Assembly (NCBI RefSeq): GCF_001571085.1
Contig: NZ_BCTC01000018.1
Coordinates: forward strand, 24,537 to 88,536
DNA length: 64,000 bases
Direction: 5' to 3'
Origin: Azohydromonas lata NBRC 102462
GTDB lineage: Bacteria > Pseudomonadota > Gammaproteobacteria > Burkholderiales > Burkholderiaceae_C
This document shows, one piece after another, positions 7,690 to 15,810 of the stretch. The notes under the pieces were generated by a model. The model was not told where the DNA came from and made no database searches. It saw nothing but the letters and a program-made list of their open reading frames with translations. Every line of letters begins with the position of its first letter. Position 1 is the stretch's first letter. Made by a program: the position numbers and the translations under genes.

Positions 7690-8802
7690 TCAGGGCGCCG
7701 TGTCCGGCACCACCTGGGCCATCACGCCGGCGTGGTCCGAGGGCCACAGGCCGGTGGGCGTGCGCGTTTCGTTCCAGGCGCCCACCAGGCTGAGCCGCGG
7801 CGCCTGCACCGCGCCGCGCAGCAACACCAGGTCCGTGCGGCTGGACAGGCGCGAGAAGCGGTTGTCCAACGACGGCGCCTGGCAGCAGGTGTAGCCGGCC
7901 AGGCCCGGGTGGCGCAGCTGCCAGGCATCGATCCAGCCGGCGGCGATGAAGTCGGTGTAGACGTCATCGGCCGGGGCCGGCGCGGCCTGCGCGTTGGCCG
8001 AGAAAGCCAGCACCACGGGCAGCGCACCGGTGGCGCCCACGGCGCGCAGCGCGGCACCGTTGTCGCGGCGGCGCTGGGCGTCGCGCTCGTCCAGTTGCGC
8101 GCCCAACAGGCGCAGCCAGCGGCCGCTCAGCTGCGCCTCCACCGACACCCAGGCCTGCCCCGTGGGCACGGTGCCCACGGGCGCCGGCGTGCCGCTGCCG
8201 TCGTCCTGGGGCTGTGCGGGCGCGTCCAGCCGGCCCGCGCGCGGATTGCGCCACTGGAAGACGGTGTTGGAGAGCCCGGCGCGGGCCAGGATCACGTTGC
8301 GGCCGAGCACCTGCACGCACTGCAGCGCGCCCTCGCCGAACCGGCCCAGCAGCGGCCGCGGGTTGAAGGCCGCCACCTGCGCGGCCACGCGGTAGTCCAG
8401 GCCCTGGGCGCGTAGCGCCTCGCGCAGGTCCTGCAGCATGTCCAGGCTCACCGTGCCCGCGGCGCAACGGCCGGTGGCCGGGTTGAACGGTGCGGTCTTC
8501 CAGCGGTTGAGCTCCTGCAGGCTCACCAGCGCGGGGCGCACCTTGGCAATCTGCGCCGCCACGGCGCGCATGCGCGCCGCGGGCTGCGTGGCCTGCACCT
8601 GGCGCAGCGTCTGGGCCACGGCCAGGTGGTAGCTCTCGGCATCGCGGGCGCGCAGCAGCGCGGCGAAATCCGTGCCCTGGCCGGCGTTGTAGGTCATCAC
8701 GCCCAAGGTGCTGCCGGTGTCCGTCTGGGCCTGGCCGGCCATGGGCCAGGCGGCGACGGCGGCCAGCATGGCCAGGACCCTCCCGCGAAATCGCTTGTGC
8801 AT
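7690..8802 (-). CDS. secreted endonuclease/exonuclease/phosphatase-family protein, degenerate copy 2
   Basis: A 370-residue exported EEP-fold protein. The ATG at 8802 follows AGGAG at nine bases and opens a good signal peptide (VLAMLAAVAAWPMAGQAQ). It keeps MTYNAG, the catalytic glutamate in SLQELNRW, a TCC loop (GYTCCQAPSLDN), RTDLVLLRG and PSDHAGV. However the usual THL is GAQLDE and GDFN is AFSANA, so the Asp and His needed for full phosphodiesterase activity are missing. It is better preserved than its tandem neighbour at 6377-7528, with which it shares layout and motifs throughout; the two arose by duplication. Natural substrate unknown. Divergent from panE, 285 bases away. Confidence 0.82.
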   Translation of the reverse strand: MHKRFRGRVLAMLAAVAAWPMAGQAQTDTGSTLGVMTYNAGQGTDFAALLRARDAESYHLAVAQTLRQVQATQPAARMRAVAAQIAKVRPALVSLQELNRWKTAPFNPATGRCAAGTVSLDMLQDLREALRAQGLDYRVAAQVAAFNPRPLLGRFGEGALQCVQVLGRNVILARAGLSNTVFQWRNPRAGRLDAPAQPQDDGSGTPAPVGTVPTGQAWVSVEAQLSGRWLRLLGAQLDERDAQRRRDNGAALRAVGATGALPVVLAFSANAQAAPAPADDVYTDFIAAGWIDAWQLRHPGLAGYTCCQAPSLDNRFSRLSSRTDLVLLRGAVQAPRLSLVGAWNETRTPTGLWPSDHAGVMAQVVPDTAP

Positions 8803-9087
8803 GCTCGATGCTCCTCGCACGCTGACCGCCGCCACGCGTGCTTGCCGGCGGCGCAGCGTGAGGATGGTGGCGCGGGGGCCTGGCGGCGGGTGATTCCAGG
8901 CGTTTCCACCACGGGGCGGGCTCAGCGAACCCACCCCTGCACGTGGATGGCGCTGGACAGCACCGTGCGAAGGGCGGGCCTTTGCGGGTTGTCGCCGACG
9001 CGTTGTGCATGGGCCCCGCCCCTGCGCAGCGTTTGCACTCAAGCCGCCTACCATGGCCGCCCGTCCACAACCACCTGAGCCGCCGCC

Positions 9088-10059
9088 ATGCCGCCGACCC
9101 CACCCACCGCCTCCACCACGCCGCACGCCCCCGCGGGCGGCGCGCCGGCCACGCGCATCGCCGTCATGGGGGCCGGCGCCGTGGGCTGCTTCTATGGCGC
9201 GCTGCTGGCGCGCGCGGGGCACGAGGTGGTGCTCATAGGCCGGCCGCAGCACGTGCAGGCCGTGCGCGAACAAGGCCTTCGGCTGGAAATGCAAGGTTTC
9301 GATGGACATCTGCGCGTGGAGGCCGACACCGACGCCGCCGCCGTGCGCGGCGCCTCGCTGGTGCTGTTCACGGTGAAGTCCACCGACACCGAAACGGCCG
9401 CGGCGCAGCTCGCGCCGCACCTGTCACCGGATGCGGTGCTGCTGTCGATGCAGAACGGCGTGGACAACGCCGAGCGGCTGCGTGCCGCGCTGCCCGCGCA
9501 CGAGGTGGCGGCCACGGTGGTCTACGTGGCCACCGGCATGGCCGGGCCCGGGCACGTGCGCCACTTCGGCCGCAACGAGCTGGTCCTGGAGCCCGGCCGC
9601 CGCAGCGAGGCGGTGGCGCAACTGCTGCGCGAGGCCGGCATCCCGACGGAGGTGTCGGACGACGTGCGCGGCGCGCTGTGGGCCAAGCTGGTCATCAACT
9701 GCGCCTACAACGCGCTGTCGGCCATCACGCAAATGCCCTACGGCCGCCTGGCGCAGGGCGAGGGCGTGCCGGCAGCGCTGGACGACGTGGTGGCCGAGTG
9801 CCTGGCCGTGGCCGCCGCCGACGGCGTGCAGGTGCCCGGCGACCTCCACGCCGCCGTGCGCCGCATCGCGTCGACCATGCCGGGCCAGGTCTCCTCCACG
9901 GCGCAGGACGTGGCCCGCGGCAAGCCCAGCGAAATCGACCACCTCAACGGCTACGTGCTGCGCCGCGGCGCCGCGCTGGGCATTCCCACCCCGGTCAACC
10001 GGCTGCTGCACGCGCTGGTGAAGCTGCTGGAGGGGCGCTGCGCCGTCACGACAGCTTGA
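9088..10059 (+). CDS. panE: 2-dehydropantoate 2-reductase (ketopantoate reductase)
   Basis: A 323-residue NADPH-dependent reductase converting 2-dehydropantoate to pantoate in pantothenate/CoA synthesis. The Rossmann dinucleotide motif is IAVMGAGAVGCFYGALLARAG, preceded by about 24 Pro/Ala/Thr-rich residues that are not part of the fold. The catalytic lysine lies in ALWAKLVINCAYN and the conserved glutamate in GKPSEIDHLNGY. Length is near the family norm apart from the extended N-terminus, so the true start could be a little further in; no better start is seen. Its 3' end overlaps the convergent copper-oxidase-like gene by 14 bases. Several ketopantoate reductase paralogues exist in this lineage, so the physiological substrate could be another 2-keto acid. 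Confidence 0.85.
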   Translation: MPPTPPTASTTPHAPAGGAPATRIAVMGAGAVGCFYGALLARAGHEVVLIGRPQHVQAVREQGLRLEMQGFDGHLRVEADTDAAAVRGASLVLFTVKSTDTETAAAQLAPHLSPDAVLLSMQNGVDNAERLRAALPAHEVAATVVYVATGMAGPGHVRHFGRNELVLEPGRRSEAVAQLLREAGIPTEVSDDVRGALWAKLVINCAYNALSAITQMPYGRLAQGEGVPAALDDVVAECLAVAAADGVQVPGDLHAAVRRIASTMPGQVSSTAQDVARGKPSEIDHLNGYVLRRGAALGIPTPVNRLLHALVKLLEGRCAVTTA

Positions 10060-11920
10060 CGATGCGCGCCTGCGAAGGCACCAGCCGGTTCGCGTCCGCC
10101 GGGGCCAGCGGGTTTTTCTGGAGCACGAACATCAGGTAATAGCCCGGCGGCATTTCCGTGGCGCTGGTGGGCGCCGAGACCGTCAGCGCCGCGCCGCTCT
10201 GGGTGAACGGCAGGGTTTTGATGCGCTGCTCGTTGTTGAAGGAATGGGTAGCGGAGCCGGTGCGCACCATCACCACCTTTTCCACCGCCGTGGTATTGCC
10301 CATGGTGACGGCGAAACTGCTGTTCCGGCTCACCGCCGTGGGGGCCGCATTCACCACCGGCCGCGCGGCCCAACTGCCGTCGGGGTTGAACAAATAGGGC
10401 GGGAAATACACCTCGGCATTGAGATTGCGCACCGGCCCGGGCGATCCGCCGCCGCCGGTCAGCACCGCGCCGCTGGGCAGCAGCAGCGAGGCGTTGTGGT
10501 ACATGCGGGGTTTTTGCGCGTTGGCCGCCATGGTCCATTGCCCCGTGGCCGGATTCCACAATTCCGTGGTCTTGACGGCATCCGCCAGCGCGTTGGCATT
10601 GACCGAGCCACCGTTGAACCACACCGAACCGTCGGCCAGCACGGTGGCAAAACCCCATTTGCGGCCGGTGCTGATCGGGTTGGTGGTGCGTGAGATCACA
10701 GGCTGCGCACCGTTGATGTCCACCAGCGACACGATATTGTCGTTGCGCACCGAAAGTATCTTGCCCGGCGCGTACATCAGCGACGGCAAATTCCAGTTGG
10801 CACCGGGCAGCTTGCCGGTCAACTGCGTGAGCGTGCCGGTGCCGGCCGGGTCCAGCGCGTGGAAATTGCCCTCGTGCGTGATGGTGAGAATCTTGCCGTC
10901 CGGCGCCAGCCACGATTTCGGATACCACCAGTTGTTGCCGTTGACGGCGCCGAATACCGCGTCGCTCTTGGCCGTGGCGAGGGTGCGCCAGCCCGTGCCG
11001 GGCACGTAGATTTCCGGCGTGGTGGCATAACTCACGCTGGTGCCGGGGATGGTCTTGGTGCCGGGATAATACAAATCGTCCCGCCCGCCCATCACCACCA
11101 CCTCGCCCTGCGACGTGGTCACCGCCGTGGCGTACCAGCGGCGCGCGGCCATGGGCGTGGCCTCCTTGCGCACGGTATTGTCGGCCGGGTTGAAGAAATT
11201 CAGGTCGCCATTGGCATAATTGCGCTTGCCGTTGACGATACGATCGCCACCCGCCAACAACACCTGCCCATTGCTGGGCAATATCAATTGGGTGCTGCAA
11301 AACAAATCCGTGCCCGTGGTGTTGGCAAGCAATTGATGGGGCGAGCTGGCTTCACCCGGCAGGTTAGGATTCCAGTTCGGGTCCCAGACCGAATAACTGA
11401 ATTGCGCGCCCTGCACGCCCTTGTCGTCGGTGCCATAACTCAATACCCGGCCGTCGGGCAGCAGCACCATGTGAATGGGCATCACGGGCCAGGCCACGGC
11501 GGGGCCGAAGGCGCCGGCCGTGAATGCCGCGCTGGAAGTGGCTTGCGGCCGGTAAACCGTCATGAGGTCGCCATTGGCGGCCATTTGCCTGAGCGTTTCC
11601 GCCAGCACGGTGGACGTGCTCACCGGGCCGGAGCCGAAATCCACCGGCGCGTCCACGTCGGTTTCCTCCACGTCCACCGAGGGCGTATTGGTGGGCGTGC
11701 CGGCATCCGTACCAGTGCCGGTACTCGGCGTATTGTCGGTACTTGGCGTATTGCCGGTGCTCCCGGTATTCGCGGGCGCCGCACCCGTGCTGCCACCCCC
11801 GCCACCGCCGCAGGCCGCCAGCGCGGCCACGATCGAAAGGTACAAGGCTTGCCGGGGAAGACGGGTCGCAAAAATAACCAGAGGATTTTGTCGGATCATC
11901 GTATCGGGCCTGCGTTTCAT
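10046..11920 (-). CDS. lipoprotein of the galactose oxidase/GlxA (AA5-like) radical copper oxidase family
   Basis: About 624 residues. The N-terminus is a lipoprotein signal (IVAALAAC, Cys37) followed by a low-complexity Gly/Thr/Ser/Pro linker, a kelch-type seven-bladed propeller and a C-terminal DUF1929-like domain. Compared with galactose oxidase, all key residues can be placed: the thioether cysteine in DLFC (Cys208), its tyrosine in RRWY (Tyr263), the axial tyrosine and first histidine in RMYH (Tyr474, His475) and the second histidine in THSFNNEQR (His559). The protein should therefore be able to form the Cys-Tyr copper radical and oxidise an alcohol or aldehyde with release of hydrogen peroxide, on the cell surface. 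Substrate unknown. Start is uncertain: ATGs at 11962, 11920 and 11899 are in frame; 11920 is preferred. Slightly lower GC than neighbours. Confidence 0.8.
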   Translation of the reverse strand: MKRRPDTMIRQNPLVIFATRLPRQALYLSIVAALAACGGGGGGSTGAAPANTGSTGNTPSTDNTPSTGTGTDAGTPTNTPSVDVEETDVDAPVDFGSGPVSTSTVLAETLRQMAANGDLMTVYRPQATSSAAFTAGAFGPAVAWPVMPIHMVLLPDGRVLSYGTDDKGVQGAQFSYSVWDPNWNPNLPGEASSPHQLLANTTGTDLFCSTQLILPSNGQVLLAGGDRIVNGKRNYANGDLNFFNPADNTVRKEATPMAARRWYATAVTTSQGEVVVMGGRDDLYYPGTKTIPGTSVSYATTPEIYVPGTGWRTLATAKSDAVFGAVNGNNWWYPKSWLAPDGKILTITHEGNFHALDPAGTGTLTQLTGKLPGANWNLPSLMYAPGKILSVRNDNIVSLVDINGAQPVISRTTNPISTGRKWGFATVLADGSVWFNGGSVNANALADAVKTTELWNPATGQWTMAANAQKPRMYHNASLLLPSGAVLTGGGGSPGPVRNLNAEVYFPPYLFNPDGSWAARPVVNAAPTAVSRNSSFAVTMGNTTAVEKVVMVRTGSATHSFNNEQRIKTLPFTQSGAALTVSAPTSATEMPPGYYLMFVLQKNPLAPADANRLVPSQARIVKLS

Positions 11921-12213
11921 TATCTGCCGGCCCCTTGCGGGACCGCTTCCAAGGTCCGACACCTTGCTGAATATTCAATTCCTTAAACACCCCACATCCC
12001 GACGGGGGTTGTGGCGGCATGTTTCTCGTGATTCACCCGGTAAACCCAGAAGAATCCCAGGTCTCTTCATGTAGTGCACGAACGAATTGCTGCGCTTTTC
12101 AGATCACAAAACTCGGATCAATTCAAAACACTTGCAATTGCACGCAAGGCGAGATTTGTTTGCCGCCTTGTAAAGCTCCAGGCGCGCGGCAGTGCGGCAA
12201 GGCCGGCGCAGGA

Positions 12214-14049
12214 TCAAACGGTGGAGGCCGCTGCAGCAGATTCGGCAGATGAGGCCGCAGCGGCGCGGCACGGTGCGGCGTTCAGCGACAGCGCGCCGGC
12301 ATCCTGGGCCGTGGCCGGCTGGGCGAAGACCACGCGGTTGCGCCCGCCGGTCTTGGCGGTGTAGAGCGCGCGGTCGGCGCAGCGCTGCAGCGAGGGCACG
12401 TCCTGCGCGTGGCTGGGAAAGACGGCCACGCCGATCGAGGCCGTCACGTGGAAGGTGGCGCTGCCGTAGGTGATGGACAGCGCCTCCACGCTGCAGCGCC
12501 AGAACTCGGCGCGCTCGTGCAGCGCGGGCTCGTCCAGCCCGGGCAACAGCAGCATGAATTCCTCGCCGCCGTAGCGGCAGGCGATGTCGCCGCCCCGGCA
12601 GTTCTCCCTGAGCAGCCGTCCCAGGCGGCGCAGCAGCTCGTCCCCGCCGGCATGGCCGAAGGTGTCGTTGACGCGCTTGAAGTGGTCCACGTCCAGCATC
12701 ACCAGCGCCAGCGGGTAGTGGTAGCGGCGCGCGCGGGCCAGCTCGTGCTCCAGCGTCTCGTCCATGTAGCGGCGGTTGAACATGCCGGTGAGCGGATCGC
12801 GGACGGCCTGCTCGTGCAGCCGGGCCTGCAGCGCCTCGATCTCGTGCACGCGGGCCTGCAGCGCCGAGTGCGCCAGGCGCAGCCGGTGGTTGAGCCGGCG
12901 CAGGTAGGCCACCACGCCGCCCAACACCAGCGTGGCCGCCGCGAACACGGCCAGCGCCACGTACAGCCTGGACGGCCGTGGCGCGGCCGGGCTGTAGATG
13001 AAGCCCTTGAGCTCCGTGCTCTTGAGCATGCCCAGCTCCTGGTAGACCTCGGCAATGTGGAGCCAGCGCCCGGGATTGACCTGGCCGATCTCCACCAGCT
13101 CCGGCTGCATCAGGCGCTGCATCTCCCTGGCCTCGAACAGCAGGTGCTCGCGGCCGTGGCGGCGGCTGTAGCGCTCCAGGATGAGGTCGGCCACCTCCTC
13201 CGGATGCGCCATGGCGTACTGCCAGCCCTTGAGGCTGGCCTCGCGGAAGGCCTTGGCGCGCGCGGGGTGCTGGCGGATTTCCTCTTCGGTGGTGAAGAGG
13301 TTGTCGCCGTAGAAGTCGATGCCGGCCGAGCGCGGCGTGAGCACGGTGAAGGGCTTGCCGGCAGCGCGCACGTCGAAGAGCTCGTCCGTGGAGTAGGCGG
13401 AGATGGCATCCACCTTGCCCGCGAGCAGGTCCGCGGCGCTGAAGTCGTGCGGCACGAACCTGAGCTGTTCCGGGTGCACGCCCTCCTTGTGCAGGTAGGC
13501 GAAGAGCTCGTCGGCCGAGGCCTCCTGCATCACGCGCTTGCCCACGAGCGCGTGCACGTGGTCCACCTCGCCGCGCGCGATGTAGATGTTGGGCGAGTGC
13601 TGCAGGACGACCGCCAGCACCACCAGCGGGCGGCCCAACTGGCGCAGCAGCACCAGGCTGGAGTCGCCCACCCCGTACTGGGCGCGGCCCTCCAGCACCG
13701 GGGTGGCGCTGTCCTGCTCGGGTCCGGCTTCCGCCAGCGTCACGTCCAGCCCGGCCTGGCGGTAGTAGCCCTGCTGCAGCGCCGCGTAGTAGCCGGCGAA
13801 CTGGAACTGGTGCTTCCACTTGAGCTGCAGCGTCACCGCCTGCAGCGGCTGGCCGCCCGCCGCGGGCTGCGCCTGCGCGTGCACCGCGGCCGGCCAGATC
13901 GCGCAGGCCAGGGCCAGCAGGGCGGCCCATGCCGGCCACAGCAGACGTGCACGCTCGACCTGCGCCGCGCCCGGGGAAGAAGCCAAGCTCGAACCCCAGT
14001 GCGCGTCGGCCAACGAACTGCCGGACTGGCGACGCGACGCTCGGATCAT
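12214..14049 (-). CDS. NMT1/THI5-like periplasmic substrate-binding domain fused to a GGDEF diguanylate cyclase
   Basis: An exported N-terminal NMT1/THI5-like binding domain (LKWKHQFQFAGYYAALQQGYY) is followed by a single transmembrane helix (LYVALAVFAAATLVLGGVVAYL), a coiled-coil stretch and a GGDEF domain. The cyclase signature is GGEEF and the product-inhibition I-site RGGD is present five residues upstream, so the cyclase looks active and feedback controlled. The layout implies a receptor that senses a small periplasmic ligand, perhaps a pyrimidine-like, riboflavin-like or sulfonate compound as for NMT1 relatives, and adjusts c-di-GMP in the cytoplasm. A signal peptide ends at AVHAQA. In-frame ATGs at 14187, 14124, 14091 and 14049 all lack a convincing ribosome site; 14049 best fits the signal peptide. 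Stands alone, divergent from a hydrolase gene. Confidence 0.85.
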   Translation of the reverse strand: MIRASRRQSGSSLADAHWGSSLASSPGAAQVERARLLWPAWAALLALACAIWPAAVHAQAQPAAGGQPLQAVTLQLKWKHQFQFAGYYAALQQGYYRQAGLDVTLAEAGPEQDSATPVLEGRAQYGVGDSSLVLLRQLGRPLVVLAVVLQHSPNIYIARGEVDHVHALVGKRVMQEASADELFAYLHKEGVHPEQLRFVPHDFSAADLLAGKVDAISAYSTDELFDVRAAGKPFTVLTPRSAGIDFYGDNLFTTEEEIRQHPARAKAFREASLKGWQYAMAHPEEVADLILERYSRRHGREHLLFEAREMQRLMQPELVEIGQVNPGRWLHIAEVYQELGMLKSTELKGFIYSPAAPRPSRLYVALAVFAAATLVLGGVVAYLRRLNHRLRLAHSALQARVHEIEALQARLHEQAVRDPLTGMFNRRYMDETLEHELARARRYHYPLALVMLDVDHFKRVNDTFGHAGGDELLRRLGRLLRENCRGGDIACRYGGEEFMLLLPGLDEPALHERAEFWRCSVEALSITYGSATFHVTASIGVAVFPSHAQDVPSLQRCADRALYTAKTGGRNRVVFAQPATAQDAGALSLNAAPCRAAAASSAESAAAASTV

Positions 14050-14244
14050 GGCCGGCAGCCTAAGCGTTGGGCGCGCGGCCTCGCTTGACATGGAACAAGA
14101 AGGCGCAAACAGCGCCTTGAACATGGCGGGTTCCAGCAAATCGTTCACGCCGCGGCAAAGACCCCTGGCCGTGATGCACTGCAACAAGACGGGTATGGCG
14201 GTTGCCGCGGGACACCCCTGACCAACTCACCGGAGGGCTTTCCC

Positions 14245-15312
14245 ATGGCCATCGGCATCACGGACCGCCGCAACTTCAAACCCATCGCCCGCCTCCTTGG
14301 CGCCGCCGCCGTGCTCGGCGCCTCTTGGGCGGTGACGCGCGTCATGACGGCGCGGGCGCAGGCGCAAAACCCGCCGCAGGGGCAGTTCGTGGAGGTGCAG
14401 GGCCTGCGGCTGCACTACACGGTGCACGGCGACGCGGCGCACCCCCCGCTGGTGCTGCTGCACGGCAACGGCGCCTCGGCCGTGGAGATGGAGATCAGCG
14501 GCCTGGTGGCGCACGCGGCGCGGCACTTCCGCGTCTACGTGTTCGACCGCCCGGGCTACGGCCACAGCGAGCGGCCGGACCAGGGGCACCCCTGGACGCC
14601 GGACGCCCAGGCGCGGCTCTTCCTGGACGCGCTGCGCGCGCTGGACGTGCAGCGGCCCCTGGTGCTGGGCCACTCCTGGGGCTCCATGGTGGCGCTGTCC
14701 ATGGCGCTGGCCGAGCCGCAGGCCCTGCGCGCGCTGGTGCTGGTGGCGGGCTACTACACGCCCAGCGCGCGGCTGGACGCGCCGCTCATGGGCCTGCCCG
14801 CGCTGCCGGTCATCGGCCCGCTGATGCGCCACACCGTCTCGCCGCTGCTCGGCCGCCTGCTGTGGCCGCTGATGCTGCGCCGCATCTTCGCCCCGGCCCA
14901 AGTGCCGCAGGCGTTCAAGCAGCGCTTTCCGACCTGGATGTCGCTGCGGCCGCACACGCTGCAGGCCAGCGCGGCGGAGTCGGGAATGATGATCTGGGAG
15001 GGCATCAAGCAGCGCCGGCGCGAAGGAGCGCTGGCCGTGCCCACCGTGGTCGTGGCCGGCGAAGGCGACCTGCTGGTGATGACGCGCTGGCAGTCGCAGC
15101 GGCTGCACGAGCGCCTGCCCCAGACCCGGCTGCACCTGGTGCCCGGCGCCGGCCACATGGTCCACCACACGCACACGCAGGCGGTGATGGAAGGCCTCTA
15201 CGACGCCTGGCACATGTCACAGCCGCTGGTGGCGACGTCGAGCTCGCTGGCCGAGGCGGCGCTGGCGCCGGTGGTGGAGATCGGCTCGGCGCGGGCGCAG
15301 CGGGCGGTATAG
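14245..15312 (+). CDS. alpha/beta fold hydrolase with N-terminal membrane anchor or signal
   Basis: A 355-residue alpha/beta hydrolase. An N-terminal hydrophobic segment (LLGAAAVLGASWAVTRVMT) suggests export or anchoring. The oxyanion loop is LLHGNGAS, the nucleophile elbow GHSWGSM, the acid lies in VAGEGDLLVM and the catalytic histidine in GAGHMVHH, so the triad is complete. The start has GGAGGG eight to nine bases upstream. Sequence alone does not tell esterase from epoxide hydrolase or dehalogenase activity. It is transcribed away from the GGDEF gene and converges on the small His-tailed protein of the metal efflux cluster, with seven bases between the stops; no link to metal efflux is evident. 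Confidence 0.85.
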   Translation: MAIGITDRRNFKPIARLLGAAAVLGASWAVTRVMTARAQAQNPPQGQFVEVQGLRLHYTVHGDAAHPPLVLLHGNGASAVEMEISGLVAHAARHFRVYVFDRPGYGHSERPDQGHPWTPDAQARLFLDALRALDVQRPLVLGHSWGSMVALSMALAEPQALRALVLVAGYYTPSARLDAPLMGLPALPVIGPLMRHTVSPLLGRLLWPLMLRRIFAPAQVPQAFKQRFPTWMSLRPHTLQASAAESGMMIWEGIKQRRREGALAVPTVVVAGEGDLLVMTRWQSQRLHERLPQTRLHLVPGAGHMVHHTHTQAVMEGLYDAWHMSQPLVATSSSLAEAALAPVVEIGSARAQRAV

Positions 15313-15319
15313 GCGAGTG

Positions 15320-15754
15320 TCAGTGGCTGTGCCCGCCGCCCCCGAACGGCTCGAAGCGTGCCTGCCCCGCCGGCTGCCCCGGCAGCGTCACGGACACGAT
15401 GGCTTTCAGATCGTGCCCCGGCACGTAGGCGCCGCTGCCCTTGAGCAGGTTGTCGCCCGCGGGCTGCAGCGCAATCGTGGCCTTCTGGCCACCGGAAAGC
15501 ACCGTGACGTTGCCGCTGGCGCCGGCCACCGGCACCTTGGCGCCGGCATGGTCGGTGACGTAGACGGCCACCGGCAGCGCCTCGCCCTTGCTGCCCGGGG
15601 GCGCCACGACCAGCTCGTAGTGCTGCGCTCCGGCGGCGCGCAACTGGCCGCCGTTGGCCGCCTTCATCTTGTCCAGCGTCGCGTCATCGTGCGCGAAGGC
15701 GGCGCCGCCCAGCGCCAGGGCCAGCGCGGCGATGAGGGATGGGAGGGCTTTCAT
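15320..15754 (-). CDS. small secreted protein at the end of the RND metal efflux cluster
   Basis: A 144-residue protein with a clear signal peptide (LIAALALALGGAAFAHDD) and a short His/Gly tail (FGGGGHSH). The segment DKMKAANGGQLRAAGAQHYELVV recurs in small proteins found behind heavy-metal RND genes, but no biochemical role is known. The His tail and mature N-terminal His-Asp-Asp could bind metal in the periplasm. It starts 56 bases after the czcA-like stop with AGGAGA in good position, so it is probably the last gene of the cluster. Confidence 0.75.
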   Translation of the reverse strand: MKALPSLIAALALALGGAAFAHDDATLDKMKAANGGQLRAAGAQHYELVVAPPGSKGEALPVAVYVTDHAGAKVPVAGASGNVTVLSGGQKATIALQPAGDNLLKGSGAYVPGHDLKAIVSVTLPGQPAGQARFEPFGGGGHSH

Positions 15755-15810
15755 GGCATTTCTCCTGGTCGGGTTGGGAAAGAAGTCAAACAACGGGGGT
15801 TGGGAACGCG

